Below, piece by piece: positions 34,140 through 43,243 of a stretch of DNA of 64,000 nt. The translations under genes were made by a program, and so were the position numbers. Numbering within the stretch: the stretch's first letter is position 1; each line of letters opens with the position of its first letter. The notes under the pieces are model-generated. The model did not search any database, was not told where the DNA came from, and was given only the letters and a program-made list of their open reading frames with translations. Location: positions 1,054,001 through 1,118,000 of the forward strand of contig CP006833.1 in NCBI GenBank assembly GCA_000495505.1, read 5' to 3'. The stretch comes from Campylobacter fetus subsp. testudinum 03-427 (GTDB lineage Bacteria; Campylobacterota; Campylobacteria; Campylobacterales; Campylobacteraceae).

Positions 34140-35216
34140 ATGAAACAAATTATACAAGAAATCAAATCAGAATCGGCAAAAAACGTATATCATAAACTAC
34201 TTGTGATATATTTATTATTGCTATTTACATATTGCATTGTATTTGCATATTCTGGTATGTCTTTTTTGCTCATAAATGGTGCGATAACATTTGCAATATC
34301 CATAATAATCTACGATGAATTATACGAAGAAAAATACCAATCACTTATAAATATCTGGATACAACTAAGCGGCACTTATAATATAGTTTGTGATATCATA
34401 GTCATGGGTTGGGGATATGGATTTGAGCTATTTTTAGTCGGTCTAATCGCGATATACTACTCATCTGCTATAAAAAGTAGTTATTTTAAAATCATAATTG
34501 TAATGGCACAATCCATAACTTATCTTGTTTTATACTATCTACTTGCTCATCAAGATATAAGCTATGGAAATGATAATTTAAAACATATATCATATATATC
34601 TGCATTTTTAGCAGTCGTATTTGTGTTCTTCTTTTTACATCAAAATTTAAATATAGTAGGCGCAGTAGATATTTTAAATTTGCAAAGAAAGAAAAAAGAT
34701 TATCAACTCATAGCAGAACATGACTTTTTAACAGGATTTTACACTAGAGCTCCTATGCGCGAGATACTAACTAACCGCTTAAATATGCTAAAAAACAAAG
34801 AGTTAAAATCCATATGTATAATCCTATGCGACCTTGATAATTTTAAAAATATAAATGACACGTTGGGGCATATTTTTGGTGATACCATACTAAGCAGAGT
34901 TTCAGCTTCTTTAAAAAGTAGCTTTATAAAATATGGCAAACTTTGCAGATGGGGTGGAGAGGAGTTTTTAATAGTTTTAGAAAACAGAAATGCCGCAGAT
35001 ATAAAAGATATAATAGAATCAGCAAGACTAAAAGTAGAGAGATTAAATCCAGAAGGAATAAAAGTAAGCGTAACATTTGGCGCACTTTATCTCACGAAAA
35101 TCGAAGAAGACTTTGAGTTAGAACCGACTATTCGCATTGTCGATGAGCTTATGTATTACGGAAAAAGTCAAGGAAAAAATAGACTGGTATTTAAAAATTA
35201 TGAATATAAAAAGTGA
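34140..35216 (+). CDS. Membrane diguanylate cyclase (first of tandem pair)
   Basis: A 358-residue inner-membrane protein: about six hydrophobic segments in residues 15-180, then a GGDEF domain (about 190-355) with HDFLTGFYTRAP, CDLDNFKNINDTLGH and the active-site loop RWGGEEFLIV. It should make cyclic di-GMP. The inhibitory I-site RxxD, nine residues before the loop, is absent (IKYG). The membrane half has no named sensor fold that I recognise. No clear ribosome site precedes the ATG. The next gene is a paralogue overlapping its end by 17 bases. Confidence 0.85.
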   Translation: MKQIIQEIKSESAKNVYHKLLVIYLLLLFTYCIVFAYSGMSFLLINGAITFAISIIIYDELYEEKYQSLINIWIQLSGTYNIVCDIIVMGWGYGFELFLVGLIAIYYSSAIKSSYFKIIIVMAQSITYLVLYYLLAHQDISYGNDNLKHISYISAFLAVVFVFFFLHQNLNIVGAVDILNLQRKKKDYQLIAEHDFLTGFYTRAPMREILTNRLNMLKNKELKSICIILCDLDNFKNINDTLGHIFGDTILSRVSASLKSSFIKYGKLCRWGGEEFLIVLENRNAADIKDIIESARLKVERLNPEGIKVSVTFGALYLTKIEEDFELEPTIRIVDELMYYGKSQGKNRLVFKNYEYKK

Positions 35217-36216
35217 TAATCTATCAACAAATTTAAGAACCGTGCTAATTATGTTTTTAGTAGCTAGCATAGGTTACTTTATAGCTTTTATTAGTTTAAA
35301 AATATATGAATTAGCGATTGTTAGCATAATCGGAGTATTTATATATATTTTTTGCATTAAAACAGTAGATAAAAATGAACTTGAAAAAGCATTTTTTATA
35401 GCTCATATACAAATTTTGTTTAGCTCTAGTATAAGTGTTTTGATACTTGGCTGGGGATATGGATTTCATATTATATTGATAGCTTTAATATCTATTATGT
35501 ATATTGATATATTTAGAAATAGACTTATATCTTATATGCTGGTTTTATCGGAGTCCATTATCTACATATCGCTATACTTTGTATATATTTTCAATGAAAA
35601 AGAGCAGCCAGTGCCATATTATCAAGACTACTTTTATGTGGCGAATTTTTTATTTCTTATAATTATGCTTCTTATCATATCTAAAATACTCAAATCCACA
35701 GATATCGCATACTTTTATCAACTAAAAGATGATAATGATAAATTTAAAAATGCATCTCAAACTGATGATTTAACCGGACTTATAAACAAAAGAACATTAA
35801 ATTTAATAATAGACAACAAAAGACGAAGTAGTATGATAATCGCTATGTGCGATATAGACAACTTCAAACAGATAAATGACCAGTTTGGACACAACACCGG
35901 AGATCTTGTTTTAAAAACATTATCAAATATATTTTTAGATCATACAAATAAAACAGATATAGTTTGCAGATGGGGTGGAGAGGAGTTTATGATAGTATCT
36001 TTTGATATAAGTAAAAACGATTTTGTAACCAAAATTCAAAAGATAAAATTTCAAATTAGTGAAACTATCATAAAAGAAGGCAATGAAACGTTTAATTTTA
36101 GTGTTACTTTTGGGGTATCTGAAGTAGGAAATGATAAAAATTTACTTATAAAACAAGCAGATGACAGATTATACAAAGGCAAACACGGTACAAAAAACTG
36201 CATTATTTCAAAATAA
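35200..36216 (+). CDS. Membrane diguanylate cyclase (second of tandem pair)
   Basis: A 338-residue paralogue of the gene before it: the same membrane half (GWGYGFHIILIAL matching GWGYGFELFLVGL) and a GGDEF domain with TDDLTGLINKR, CDIDNFKQINDQFGH and RWGGEEFMIV. The I-site arginine is missing (NKTD in place of RxxD). The ATG at 35200 starts 17 bases inside the first gene; an open frame to 35137 would place its start inside the partner GGDEF domain without a ribosome site. Translation is probably coupled. Ends at a hairpin shared with dsbD. Confidence 0.84.
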   Translation: MNIKSDNLSTNLRTVLIMFLVASIGYFIAFISLKIYELAIVSIIGVFIYIFCIKTVDKNELEKAFFIAHIQILFSSSISVLILGWGYGFHIILIALISIMYIDIFRNRLISYMLVLSESIIYISLYFVYIFNEKEQPVPYYQDYFYVANFLFLIIMLLIISKILKSTDIAYFYQLKDDNDKFKNASQTDDLTGLINKRTLNLIIDNKRRSSMIIAMCDIDNFKQINDQFGHNTGDLVLKTLSNIFLDHTNKTDIVCRWGGEEFMIVSFDISKNDFVTKIQKIKFQISETIIKEGNETFNFSVTFGVSEVGNDKNLLIKQADDRLYKGKHGTKNCIISK

Positions 36217-36220
36217 ACTA

Positions 36221-36252
36221 AAATAAGCAGCTTTTTAGAGCCGCTTATTTTT
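36221..36252. terminator. Shared terminator between the cyclase and dsbD genes
   Basis: AAATAAGC (36221-36228) and GCTTATTT (36243-36250) form a stem with T on the plus side and A on the other, placed between two convergent stops. Confidence 0.65.
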
Positions 36253-37999
36253 AAATATCATCTATATGTTTTAAAAATTCGTCATAAGGCACGTAACCTA
36301 CAAGCTGTTTTGAGTCTAGCTCTTTTTTATCTTTATAAAATATAAGTGCAGGCGGACCAAAAACGTTGTATTTTCTCATCATAGCTATATCTTCAGGAGT
36401 ATTATCAGAAACGTCTATCTTGATAAGAGTGAAATCCTTTAATCTTTTTATAACATCTGGATTTGTAAATGTTTTCTCATCAAGCTCTTTACAATTTACG
36501 CACCAAGTAGCCCAAAAATCGATCATAACAGGTTTTTGACTGCTATTTATAGCGGCTTCAAGATCTTTTAAATTTGAAACATAACTGAACTCTACTTTAT
36601 CGCTGCTATTTTTTGATATCGCAGAATTATTATATGAATTTAAATTTGGAGCAAAAGTAGAAATGCTAAATATAGAAACTAAGATTATCGAAACTATAAA
36701 TATCAATATTCCAGATGATTTTAAAAACTTAGTAGCGCCGTCTTTTGCTTCGTTGAACGCGCCTAGATATACCGCAAAAAATATTCCAAGAGCTCCGTAA
36801 AGTGCATTTGAAATTTCAGACCCAACTACTCTATCAAGCATCCAAACAGCCATTGCAAGCATCAAAAATCCAAATATTCTTTTTATCTCTTCCATCCAAA
36901 ATCCCGGTTTTGGAAGTAATTTTGAACTACCAAGACCTATCAATAAAAGAGGAACTCCCATACCAATACTCATAACAAATAGAGCTATACCTCCAAAAAG
37001 AGCATCTCCGCTTTTGGCTATGTATAAAAGAGCTCCAGCAAGTGGCGCAGCAACGCAAGGTCCAACTATGAGAGCTGATAAAAATCCCATAACGCCGACG
37101 CCGATTATTCCACCTTTTTTCTCACTCTTTGAGTTTATATAGTTCTGAATTTTTTTAGGCATTTCGATGTTGTAAAATCCAAACATAGAAAACGATAACA
37201 GAACAAATATAATGCTAAAACCTATGATAACGCTTGGAATTTGAAGCAGTCCTTGAACACTTGCGCCAAATACGCTCGCCAAAACTCCTGCTAAAGCGTA
37301 AGCTAACGACATAAAAAATACATAAACAAAACTTATCCAAAAACCTGTTTTAGCCGATGGTTTTTGACCTGTTTTTGATACTATTATGCTTGAAACTATC
37401 GGAATCATAGGAAATATGCAAGGCGTAAGAGACAAAAGCAAACCATAACCAAAAAACGTGACGATAGTAAGAAGCTTGCCATCGTCAGTAAATGATTTTG
37501 CTATCTTATCTTGTTGTGAATCACTGCTAACTTTTTTATCTATATTAGAATTTGAAGATATAGTTTTTGAAGCAGATATCTCTTTTACTTGAGCTTTATC
37601 ACCATCATAAGTAACGATGTAATGACTCTCTATAGGCTGATAACAAAATCCACTATAAGCGCAACCTTGGTAATTTAATTGTATATTAAATTCATTACTA
37701 CTTACAAAATTCTTGAGCAAACCCTCTGGTATAAATAGATCAAAATTACCACCATATATATCATACTCATCGTGTTTTTCATATTTAGGTAAATTTAAAA
37801 ACTCGGTTATATCGGTATCTGCAACCTTAACTTTAAGTTTATCTTTATATAAATAAACACTTTTATCTACTACGAGATTGATATTTATACCTTGCGTTTT
37901 ATCGCCTGTGATATTGACTTTAAAAGCATCTTCTACGCTAAGAGGCTCAGCAAAAACGGTGCTAAAAAGCAAGATAAATGAAATAAGTAGCTTATGCAA
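36251..37999 (-). CDS. dsbD: Thiol:disulfide interchange protein DsbD
   Basis: Carries electrons from cytoplasmic thioredoxin across the inner membrane to periplasmic partners, including those needed for cytochrome c haem attachment. Seen: 582 residues in the full three-part form: signal peptide (about 1-17), periplasmic alpha domain with two cysteines in YQGCAYSGFCYQP, a membrane domain with eight helices and the two key cysteines (LTPCIFPMIP and VGPCVAAPLAG), and a C-terminal thioredoxin domain with WCVNC. It is next to ppk2, divergently, as in C. jejuni (Cj0603c-Cj0604). Confidence 0.95.
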   Translation of the reverse strand: MHKLLISFILLFSTVFAEPLSVEDAFKVNITGDKTQGININLVVDKSVYLYKDKLKVKVADTDITEFLNLPKYEKHDEYDIYGGNFDLFIPEGLLKNFVSSNEFNIQLNYQGCAYSGFCYQPIESHYIVTYDGDKAQVKEISASKTISSNSNIDKKVSSDSQQDKIAKSFTDDGKLLTIVTFFGYGLLLSLTPCIFPMIPIVSSIIVSKTGQKPSAKTGFWISFVYVFFMSLAYALAGVLASVFGASVQGLLQIPSVIIGFSIIFVLLSFSMFGFYNIEMPKKIQNYINSKSEKKGGIIGVGVMGFLSALIVGPCVAAPLAGALLYIAKSGDALFGGIALFVMSIGMGVPLLLIGLGSSKLLPKPGFWMEEIKRIFGFLMLAMAVWMLDRVVGSEISNALYGALGIFFAVYLGAFNEAKDGATKFLKSSGILIFIVSIILVSIFSISTFAPNLNSYNNSAISKNSSDKVEFSYVSNLKDLEAAINSSQKPVMIDFWATWCVNCKELDEKTFTNPDVIKRLKDFTLIKIDVSDNTPEDIAMMRKYNVFGPPALIFYKDKKELDSKQLVGYVPYDEFLKHIDDI

Positions 38000-38131
38000 T
38001 GAATTTCCTTGTAAAAAATATTTGGCAATTCTACTTCATTTTTGTAAATATCTTCATCAAAAGCGGTAAATTTTAATGAAACTTTTAATTAACTAAGTAT
38101 AAAATTATATATACTTTAAAAAGGAGCAAAA

Positions 38132-38962
38132 ATGGAAGAAAAAAAAGATGATTTTGTTATGGTGAAAGTAAAAAAATCTACACTAAAATACGAAAAAGAA
38201 CTTAGACAACTACAAATCGAACTTCTCAAATTTCAAAATCATGTAAAAGCAACAGGTCTAAAAGTACTAATTATAATAGAAGGAAGAGACGCGTCAGGAA
38301 AAGGCGGCGTCATCAAAAGACTTACTGAGCATATGAATCCTAGAGGATGTAGAGTTGTCGCTTTGGAAAAACCAAGCGATGTTGAGCGAACTCAGTGGTA
38401 TTTTCAAAGATATTCAGATCATCTTCCAAGCGCCGGCGAGATAGTGATATTTGATAGAAGTTGGTACAACCGTGCAGGAGTTGAGCCTGTGATGGGATTT
38501 TGTACTCAAGAGCAACATAAAGAGTTTTTAAGACAAGTTCCTAAATTTGAAGAAATGTTGGTAAGTTCTGGAATTTTACTATTTAAATTTTACTTCTCTG
38601 TCTCAAAAGATGAACAAAAAAAACGCTTCAAAGATAGAAAAACAGATCCACTAAAACAGTTCAAACTATCTACAGTAGATCAAAAAAGTCAAGAACTATG
38701 GGATCAATATACGGTCGCAAAATACTCAATGCTACTAGCTTCAAACACTCCTTACGCACCATGGACAATCATAGTTAGCAACGATAAGAAAAAAGCTAGA
38801 CTAAACACATTTAGATATCTATTAAGCAATGTTGAATATGATAAAAAAATAAGCAATGACGATATGAAAATAGATGACAAAATAGTCAAAACAGGAAGTA
38901 CTGAGATAAGACTTATGGAAGAAAATCTTAGAAATGAGAATTTAAAACAGATAAACGGATAA
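38132..38962 (+). CDS. ppk2: Polyphosphate kinase 2
   Basis: Uses polyphosphate to phosphorylate nucleoside diphosphates or monophosphates, in the cytoplasm. Seen: 276 residues with Walker A GRDASGKGG, the PPK2 lid and Walker B segments RTQWYFQRYSDHLPSAGEI and FDRSWYNRAGVEPVMGF, and RKTDPLKQFKLS. Single-domain type. AAAGGAG precedes the ATG. It has an independent transcript with respect to dsbD (divergent) and is separated from dnaK by a hairpin. Confidence 0.93.
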   Translation: MEEKKDDFVMVKVKKSTLKYEKELRQLQIELLKFQNHVKATGLKVLIIIEGRDASGKGGVIKRLTEHMNPRGCRVVALEKPSDVERTQWYFQRYSDHLPSAGEIVIFDRSWYNRAGVEPVMGFCTQEQHKEFLRQVPKFEEMLVSSGILLFKFYFSVSKDEQKKRFKDRKTDPLKQFKLSTVDQKSQELWDQYTVAKYSMLLASNTPYAPWTIIVSNDKKKARLNTFRYLLSNVEYDKKISNDDMKIDDKIVKTGSTEIRLMEENLRNENLKQING

Positions 38963-39064
38963 TGATTTTTAAGTATCTTACTAAATTTAATACTTAAATT
39001 TATATTTAAATTTAAATGTTTAATAAGCAAAAAACTATAACTGAATTTATATATTTTTGTATTT

Positions 39065-39090
39065 AGAGTTACGAATTTGATCGTAACTCT
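39065..39090. terminator. Hairpin between ppk2 and dnaK
   Basis: AGAGTTACGA and its perfect complement around a 6-base loop, 13 bp past the dnaK stop. It can serve both convergent genes; T runs are short. Confidence 0.65.
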
Positions 39091-39102
39091 ATTTGTTGAT
39101 TT

Positions 39103-40983
39103 TTATTCGACTTCTGCGTCTATAACGTCATCGTCTTTTTTCTTTTTCTGCGCGGTATCGCCATCAGCACCTGCATTTTGATCTTTATACATAGCTTCGG
39201 CTAGTTTATGGCTAACTTCACTTAAAGCTTTCACTTTTACATCGATTTGCTCTTTTGAAGCACTTTCATCTTTTAATACCTCTTTTAGATCATTCAAAGC
39301 CGCTTCGATCTTTGCTCTATCTTCAGCTGGGATTTTCTCACCCATTTCGCTTAGAGATTTTTCAGTTTGGTGAGCTAAACTATCGGCTGCATTTCTAGCT
39401 TCTACTGCTTCTTTTCTCTTTTTATCATCTTCTTTGTGTGCTTCAGCGTCATTTACCATTTTATTTATCTCTTCTTCGCTAAGACCGCTTGAGCCGCTTA
39501 TAGTAATGTTTTGAGCTTTACCGCTAGCCTTATCTTTTGCTGAAACAGTTAAAATTCCGTTTGCGTCTATATCAAACGTAACTTCGATTTGCGGTACGCC
39601 ACGAGGTGCTGGCATAATGCCTTCAAGATTGAAGTTACCTAGACTTTTGTTGTCTTTTGCAAACTCACGCTCACCTTGAAGCACGTTTATAGTAACCGCG
39701 CTTTGATTGTCTTCAGCAGTTGAGAAAGTTTGAGACTTTTTAGTAGGAATTGTAGTTCCTTTTTCTATAAGTTTGCTCATAACTCCACCAAGAGTTTCGA
39801 TACCAAGGCTTAATGGAGTAACATCAAGCAAAAGCACATCTTTTACATCGCCTTTTATAACAGCGCCTTGTATAGCAGCTCCGATAGCGACTACTTCATC
39901 AGGATTTACTGATTTGTTTAGCTCTTTACTAAATGCTTTTTTGACTTCTTCTTGCACTAGAGGAACACGAGTCGAACCACCCACCATAACTACTTCTTTT
40001 ATATCGCTTTTGCTTATACCAGCGTCTTTGACAACTTCATTTATTTTTGTGATAGTTTCACCTACTAAGTCGTCTATCATACCTTCAAATTTAGCTCTGC
40101 TAAGAGTTTTTGTAAGGTGTTTTGGTCCTGTCGCGTCAGCTGTGATAAATGGAAGATTTATAGTTGTTTCCATAGCACTACTTAACTCTTTTTTCGCATT
40201 TTCAGCAGCTTCTTTTAATCTTTGAAGAGCCATTACGTCATTTTTTAGATCGATTCCAGTTTCACTTTTGAACTCACTTACTAAAAAGTCGATAAGTCTA
40301 TTATCAAAGTCATCACCGCCTAAAAACGCGTTACCACCAGTTGCTAAAACTTCAACTACGCTATCGCCTGTTTCAAGCACGGTTACATCAAATGTACCAC
40401 CACCTAAGTCATAAACTACGATTTTTTCAGCCTCTTTTTTATCAAGACCATAGGCAAGAGCTGCGGCTGTTGGCTCATTTATGATACGAAGTACATTTAG
40501 TCCTGCGATAGTTCCTGCTTCTTTTGTAGCTTTTCTTTGGCTATCATTAAAGTACGCAGGCACGGTGATAACAGCATCCACAACGCTCTCACCTAAAAAC
40601 GCCTCTGCATCTTCTTTTAATTTCATAAGAACCTTAGCCGAAATTTCTTGTGGAGTATATGTTTTACCTGATATCTCAACGGCGCACGCACCATTTCTAT
40701 CTACTATATGATACGGAAGACGATTTTTTGCTTCCCCGGCATTTTTCTCATTCATCATAAGACCCATAATTCTTTTTATAGAAAATATAGTCTTTTCAGG
40801 GTTTGTTACTGCTTGACGCTTTGCAGTATCGCCCACTAAGATCTCACCTTTATCGGTGAAAGCTACTACTGAAGGAGTCGTATTTTTACCTTCTTTATTT
40901 GGTATAACTTTGCTTTCGCCTCTTTCATATATGCTTACGCATGAATTTGTTGTTCCTAAGTCTATTCCTATTACTTTACTCAT
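39103..40983 (-). CDS. dnaK: Chaperone DnaK (Hsp70)
   Basis: ATP-driven folding chaperone of the cytoplasm. Seen: 626 residues with the Hsp70 signatures [22 protein letters not shown] and [14 protein letters not shown], the interdomain linker [13 protein letters not shown], and a charged tail ending in [10 protein letters not shown]. It is the last gene of hrcA-grpE-dnaK, 36 bp after grpE, under heat-shock control through the CIRCE element at 42328. No dnaJ follows. Confidence 0.98.
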   Translation of the reverse strand: MSKVIGIDLGTTNSCVSIYERGESKVIPNKEGKNTTPSVVAFTDKGEILVGDTAKRQAVTNPEKTIFSIKRIMGLMMNEKNAGEAKNRLPYHIVDRNGACAVEISGKTYTPQEISAKVLMKLKEDAEAFLGESVVDAVITVPAYFNDSQRKATKEAGTIAGLNVLRIINEPTAAALAYGLDKKEAEKIVVYDLGGGTFDVTVLETGDSVVEVLATGGNAFLGGDDFDNRLIDFLVSEFKSETGIDLKNDVMALQRLKEAAENAKKELSSAMETTINLPFITADATGPKHLTKTLSRAKFEGMIDDLVGETITKINEVVKDAGISKSDIKEVVMVGGSTRVPLVQEEVKKAFSKELNKSVNPDEVVAIGAAIQGAVIKGDVKDVLLLDVTPLSLGIETLGGVMSKLIEKGTTIPTKKSQTFSTAEDNQSAVTINVLQGEREFAKDNKSLGNFNLEGIMPAPRGVPQIEVTFDIDANGILTVSAKDKASGKAQNITISGSSGLSEEEINKMVNDAEAHKEDDKKRKEAVEARNAADSLAHQTEKSLSEMGEKIPAEDRAKIEAALNDLKEVLKDESASKEQIDVKVKALSEVSHKLAEAMYKDQNAGADGDTAQKKKKDDDVIDAEVE

Positions 40984-41019
40984 TTTTTATCCTTTTTAAA
41001 TTTAATTTACTTATCTGAT

Positions 41020-41541
41020 TTATTTGGCTATCACGACCATAGACGGTCTTAAAACTCTATCATTATATAGATAACCTTTTTGATAAACTCCAGCTATCTT
41101 ACCACTTTCTACCTCATCTGTTTCTATATAATTTATAGCGTTGTGAATTTCTGGATTAAACTCTGCATCGGTGCTAATCTCCTTGATTCCGTATTTTTCA
41201 AAACATTTCTTAAACTGTTCTATGGTTAAGTTTATGCCGTCTTTTATCTTATTTGCTATCTCATCATCACCGCCTTGTAAATTTGAAGCGATCTCCAAAG
41301 CATCGATGACTGGAAGCAGATCTCTTGCAAAGCTCTCATTTGCAAATTTAACAGCTTCACCCTTTTCTCGCTCTAAGCGCTTTTTGATATTTTCAAAATC
41401 CGCAGTAGCTCTCATCAAGCTCTCTTTTGCTAAAGCCAACTCATCTTTTACATCTTCATTGAGCTTAGTAAAACTTACATTATCATCAAAGTTATCTGGT
41501 ATATTATCTATATTTTCATTTTTGTTGGTATCTTCGCTCAT
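41020..41541 (-). CDS. grpE: Nucleotide exchange factor GrpE
   Basis: Releases ADP from DnaK. Seen: 173 residues: an acidic, unstructured start, a long helix (about 35-95, with ADFENIKKRLEREK), and the C-terminal beta domain (FNPEIHNAINYI to VLRPSMVVIAK). Its start overlaps the hrcA stop by four bases. Confidence 0.96.
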   Translation of the reverse strand: MSEDTNKNENIDNIPDNFDDNVSFTKLNEDVKDELALAKESLMRATADFENIKKRLEREKGEAVKFANESFARDLLPVIDALEIASNLQGGDDEIANKIKDGINLTIEQFKKCFEKYGIKEISTDAEFNPEIHNAINYIETDEVESGKIAGVYQKGYLYNDRVLRPSMVVIAK

Positions 41542-42326
41542 GCTGCCTCCTTAATACTATTTAAAAATTTCTCATAATCGCTATAAACACTACCAGCGCA
41601 GATCATTACAGCATTTTTACCCTCATAAGTAACATCAGTTTTAATTCCCATATAACCAGAATCAAAAACCGGTTTAAAAGCTAAATTCGATCTGAAATAG
41701 TGTTCAAAAGCAGGATCTAAGATAGTTTTTATCCTCTCATCTTTACATATTTCAAATGCAACTTTTTCATTTTCTTGGAAGTAAATTCTACTTCTTTTTA
41801 GCTCTTTTATTTTAGCTCTAAGCTCACTAAGACCGACTTGCATAGTTATCCTATCAAGCTCTTCAAGGCTAATTCCTACTAAATTATTTAAAAATTTCTC
41901 TACTTTAGGATTAAATTTAATAACTATACTCTCGCTTTCAAAATCCAGAACTAAAAATCTATCTTTTAAATTCAAGATCTCTTTCAATGTTAGTTTTCCT
42001 GCGCCAAAAATCATACAGTAAATACCAAAATTATAGACCAAAAAATTTAAAATATCACTATCATTTATGATAAAATTATTATCAAATTTAAGTCTATTTT
42101 GCCAGTAAAACTGCATAGTTGAAACCGTAGGAATACGCCCACCGCTTATGTGAAGCTGAGTTATAGCTCCTTCATCGCTTAGCTTTTTGAAATAAACCCT
42201 AATCGTAGATGCCGGTATGCTAGTACTCATACGAGTTCCGAGTTCGCTTGAACCTATAGGCTCATTTGCTTCTAAGTAAGCACGTATGATTGATTCTAAT
42301 ATCAGATCTCTTTTATCTACCTTCAT
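41538..42326 (-). CDS. hrcA: Heat-inducible transcription repressor HrcA
   Basis: Represses heat-shock genes by binding CIRCE. Seen: a winged helix at the N-terminus (KRDLILESIIRAYLEANEPIGSSELG, then STIRVYFKKLSDEGAI) and a GAF-like and dimerisation part after it; 262 residues. I start it at the ATG at 42326 rather than the upstream ATG at 42347, because the CIRCE element spans 42328-42354 and the codons between would lie inside the operator. The GAG of GAGTGCTAAG then acts as a modest ribosome site, so repressor and ribosome compete. Confidence 0.93.
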   Translation of the reverse strand: MKVDKRDLILESIIRAYLEANEPIGSSELGTRMSTSIPASTIRVYFKKLSDEGAITQLHISGGRIPTVSTMQFYWQNRLKFDNNFIINDSDILNFLVYNFGIYCMIFGAGKLTLKEILNLKDRFLVLDFESESIVIKFNPKVEKFLNNLVGISLEELDRITMQVGLSELRAKIKELKRSRIYFQENEKVAFEICKDERIKTILDPAFEHYFRSNLAFKPVFDSGYMGIKTDVTYEGKNAVMICAGSVYSDYEKFLNSIKEAA

Positions 42327-42327
42327 C

Positions 42328-42354
42328 TTAGCACTCTTCCTATTCAATTGCTAA
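42328..42354. promoter_or_regulatory. CIRCE operator overlapping the hrcA ribosome site
   Basis: TTAGCACTC, 9 bases, then AATTGCTAA. The first arm is a perfect match to the CIRCE consensus; the second matches 7 of 9. It lies one base from the hrcA ATG and just downstream of the promoter. Confidence 0.85.
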
Positions 42355-42358
42355 GTGA

Positions 42359-42388
42359 ATTATACAACATTGAGCCTATCTTTGTCAA
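42359..42388 (-). promoter_or_regulatory. Canonical sigma-70 promoter of hrcA-grpE-dnaK
   Basis: TTGACA and TATAAT on the minus strand, 18 bases apart. A full -35 box is uncommon in Campylobacter and suggests a strong basal promoter held down by HrcA. Confidence 0.8.
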
Positions 42389-42462
42389 GTCTTTTAAATA
42401 AAAATATTAAAATATTTACAAAATTTATATCCATCAACATAAATTTAGACTATATATACGTT

Positions 42463-42587
42463 TTTACGTATAAAATATATGTTATACCGTAAAGATAAAC
42501 ATATTTAATATACTTATATATTCTATTCAGTATATAATATAGTTTTTAAAGTATATTTAATGATAATTCTTGTATAATTTTACGTAT
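42463..42587 (+). promoter_or_regulatory. Repeated TTTACGTAT words at a leaderless HTH gene
   Basis: TTTACGTAT occurs at 42463-42471 and again at 42579-42587, where it overlaps the ATG of the HTH gene; TACGTA is its own complement. Between them TATAAT (42573-42578) ends seven bases before the ATG. The arrangement suits autoregulation of a leaderless transcript. Confidence 0.4.
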
Positions 42588-42840
42588 GATAAAAGTTAGC
42601 AATATTTTTAATATATTACATAACGCCGTTGAGAGCCAAAATCTTGGAAATAAAATATCTCAATCGCAAATGGCTGAACGATTAGGAGTATCTATGAGAA
42701 CATACCAAGACTGGAGACTGGGTACTACAAGTCCGCAAGCTGCTATGGCTATATGCAAAATGCTTTGCGAACTCGATGATGAAGAGGCTCTCCATACTAT
42801 TAAAAAAATAAAAAAGGCTTTAGGAAACCGCTTTGAGTAA
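42586..42840 (+). CDS. Small HTH regulator
   Basis: An 84-residue cytoplasmic DNA-binding protein. Seen: a helix-turn-helix of Cro/XRE style at about 22-60 (ISQSQMAERLGVSMRTYQDW, then GTTSPQAAMAICKML), with little else. There is no ribosome site; the -10 box seven bases upstream implies a leaderless message. The target may be its own promoter, where TTTACGTAT is repeated. A second small gene overlaps its end by 8 bases. The pair recalls small two-gene regulatory or antitoxin modules, but no known toxin fold is visible. Confidence 0.72.
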   Translation: MIKVSNIFNILHNAVESQNLGNKISQSQMAERLGVSMRTYQDWRLGTTSPQAAMAICKMLCELDDEEALHTIKKIKKALGNRFE

Positions 42841-43021
42841 ATTAACAAACAAAGAACGTACCGACTTAGAAAGCATCTTTTCACTGATATGCACCAAAGA
42901 TAATGATTGTAAATTAATAGAGTTTTATAAACAATTTTATAAAGGCTGTCACAAAACAGTTAAAAAAATTAGAATAAAACTCTATAAAAAAGCCAGACGG
43001 TATAAACCGCTAATTAAATAA
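42833..43021 (+). CDS. Small basic protein coupled to the HTH gene
   Basis: A 62-residue, strongly basic protein (pI clearly high from 17 Lys/Arg), starting at a TTG with TAGGAA upstream and overlapping the HTH gene by 8 bases. It contains three cysteines (SLICTKDNDC and KGCHK) and a Lys/Arg-rich tail (KKIRIKLYKKARRYK). I do not recognise it. Nucleic-acid binding is plausible from charge. If the TTG is not used there is no other good start. Confidence 0.5.
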   Translation: MSKLTNKERTDLESIFSLICTKDNDCKLIEFYKQFYKGCHKTVKKIRIKLYKKARRYKPLIK

Positions 43022-43243
43022 TTCTTTATAATTTTTTTTCATAAATTCAATTACTTCTATAACTTCACCTACGCCTTGTGCTTCTGAATTTTCTAATACA
43101 TCATCGATATTTTCGATATAAATATCACAAGCATCAAGAAGTTTATCTTTTTTCACTCCGGCAAAATACAACATTCCTTGCATCATTATATCAAGCTCGT
43201 AACTCATCTCTTCTTGCGTGATTTCGTTTTCATAATCTTTCAT
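43010..43243 (-). CDS. Hypothetical small acidic protein
   Basis: A 77-residue acidic helical protein (rich in Glu and Asp, one cysteine) with no motif that I recognise. It is the last gene of the rrf2-flhA-DHH operon on the minus strand; its ATG overlaps the DHH stop by four bases, so translation is coupled. It overlaps the convergent basic protein gene by 12 bases. Confidence 0.65.
   Translation of the reverse strand: MKDYENEITQEEMSYELDIMMQGMLYFAGVKKDKLLDACDIYIENIDDVLENSEAQGVGEVIEVIEFMKKNYKELFN

Noticed and set aside
35137-35199. Longer start for the second diguanylate cyclase
   Set aside because: It would lie inside the GGDEF domain of the first gene with no ribosome site; the ATG at 35200 fits the paralogue's start.
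42586-43021. Calling the HTH pair a toxin-antitoxin system
   Set aside because: No toxin fold or catalytic motif is visible in the basic partner; kept as an unknown pair.
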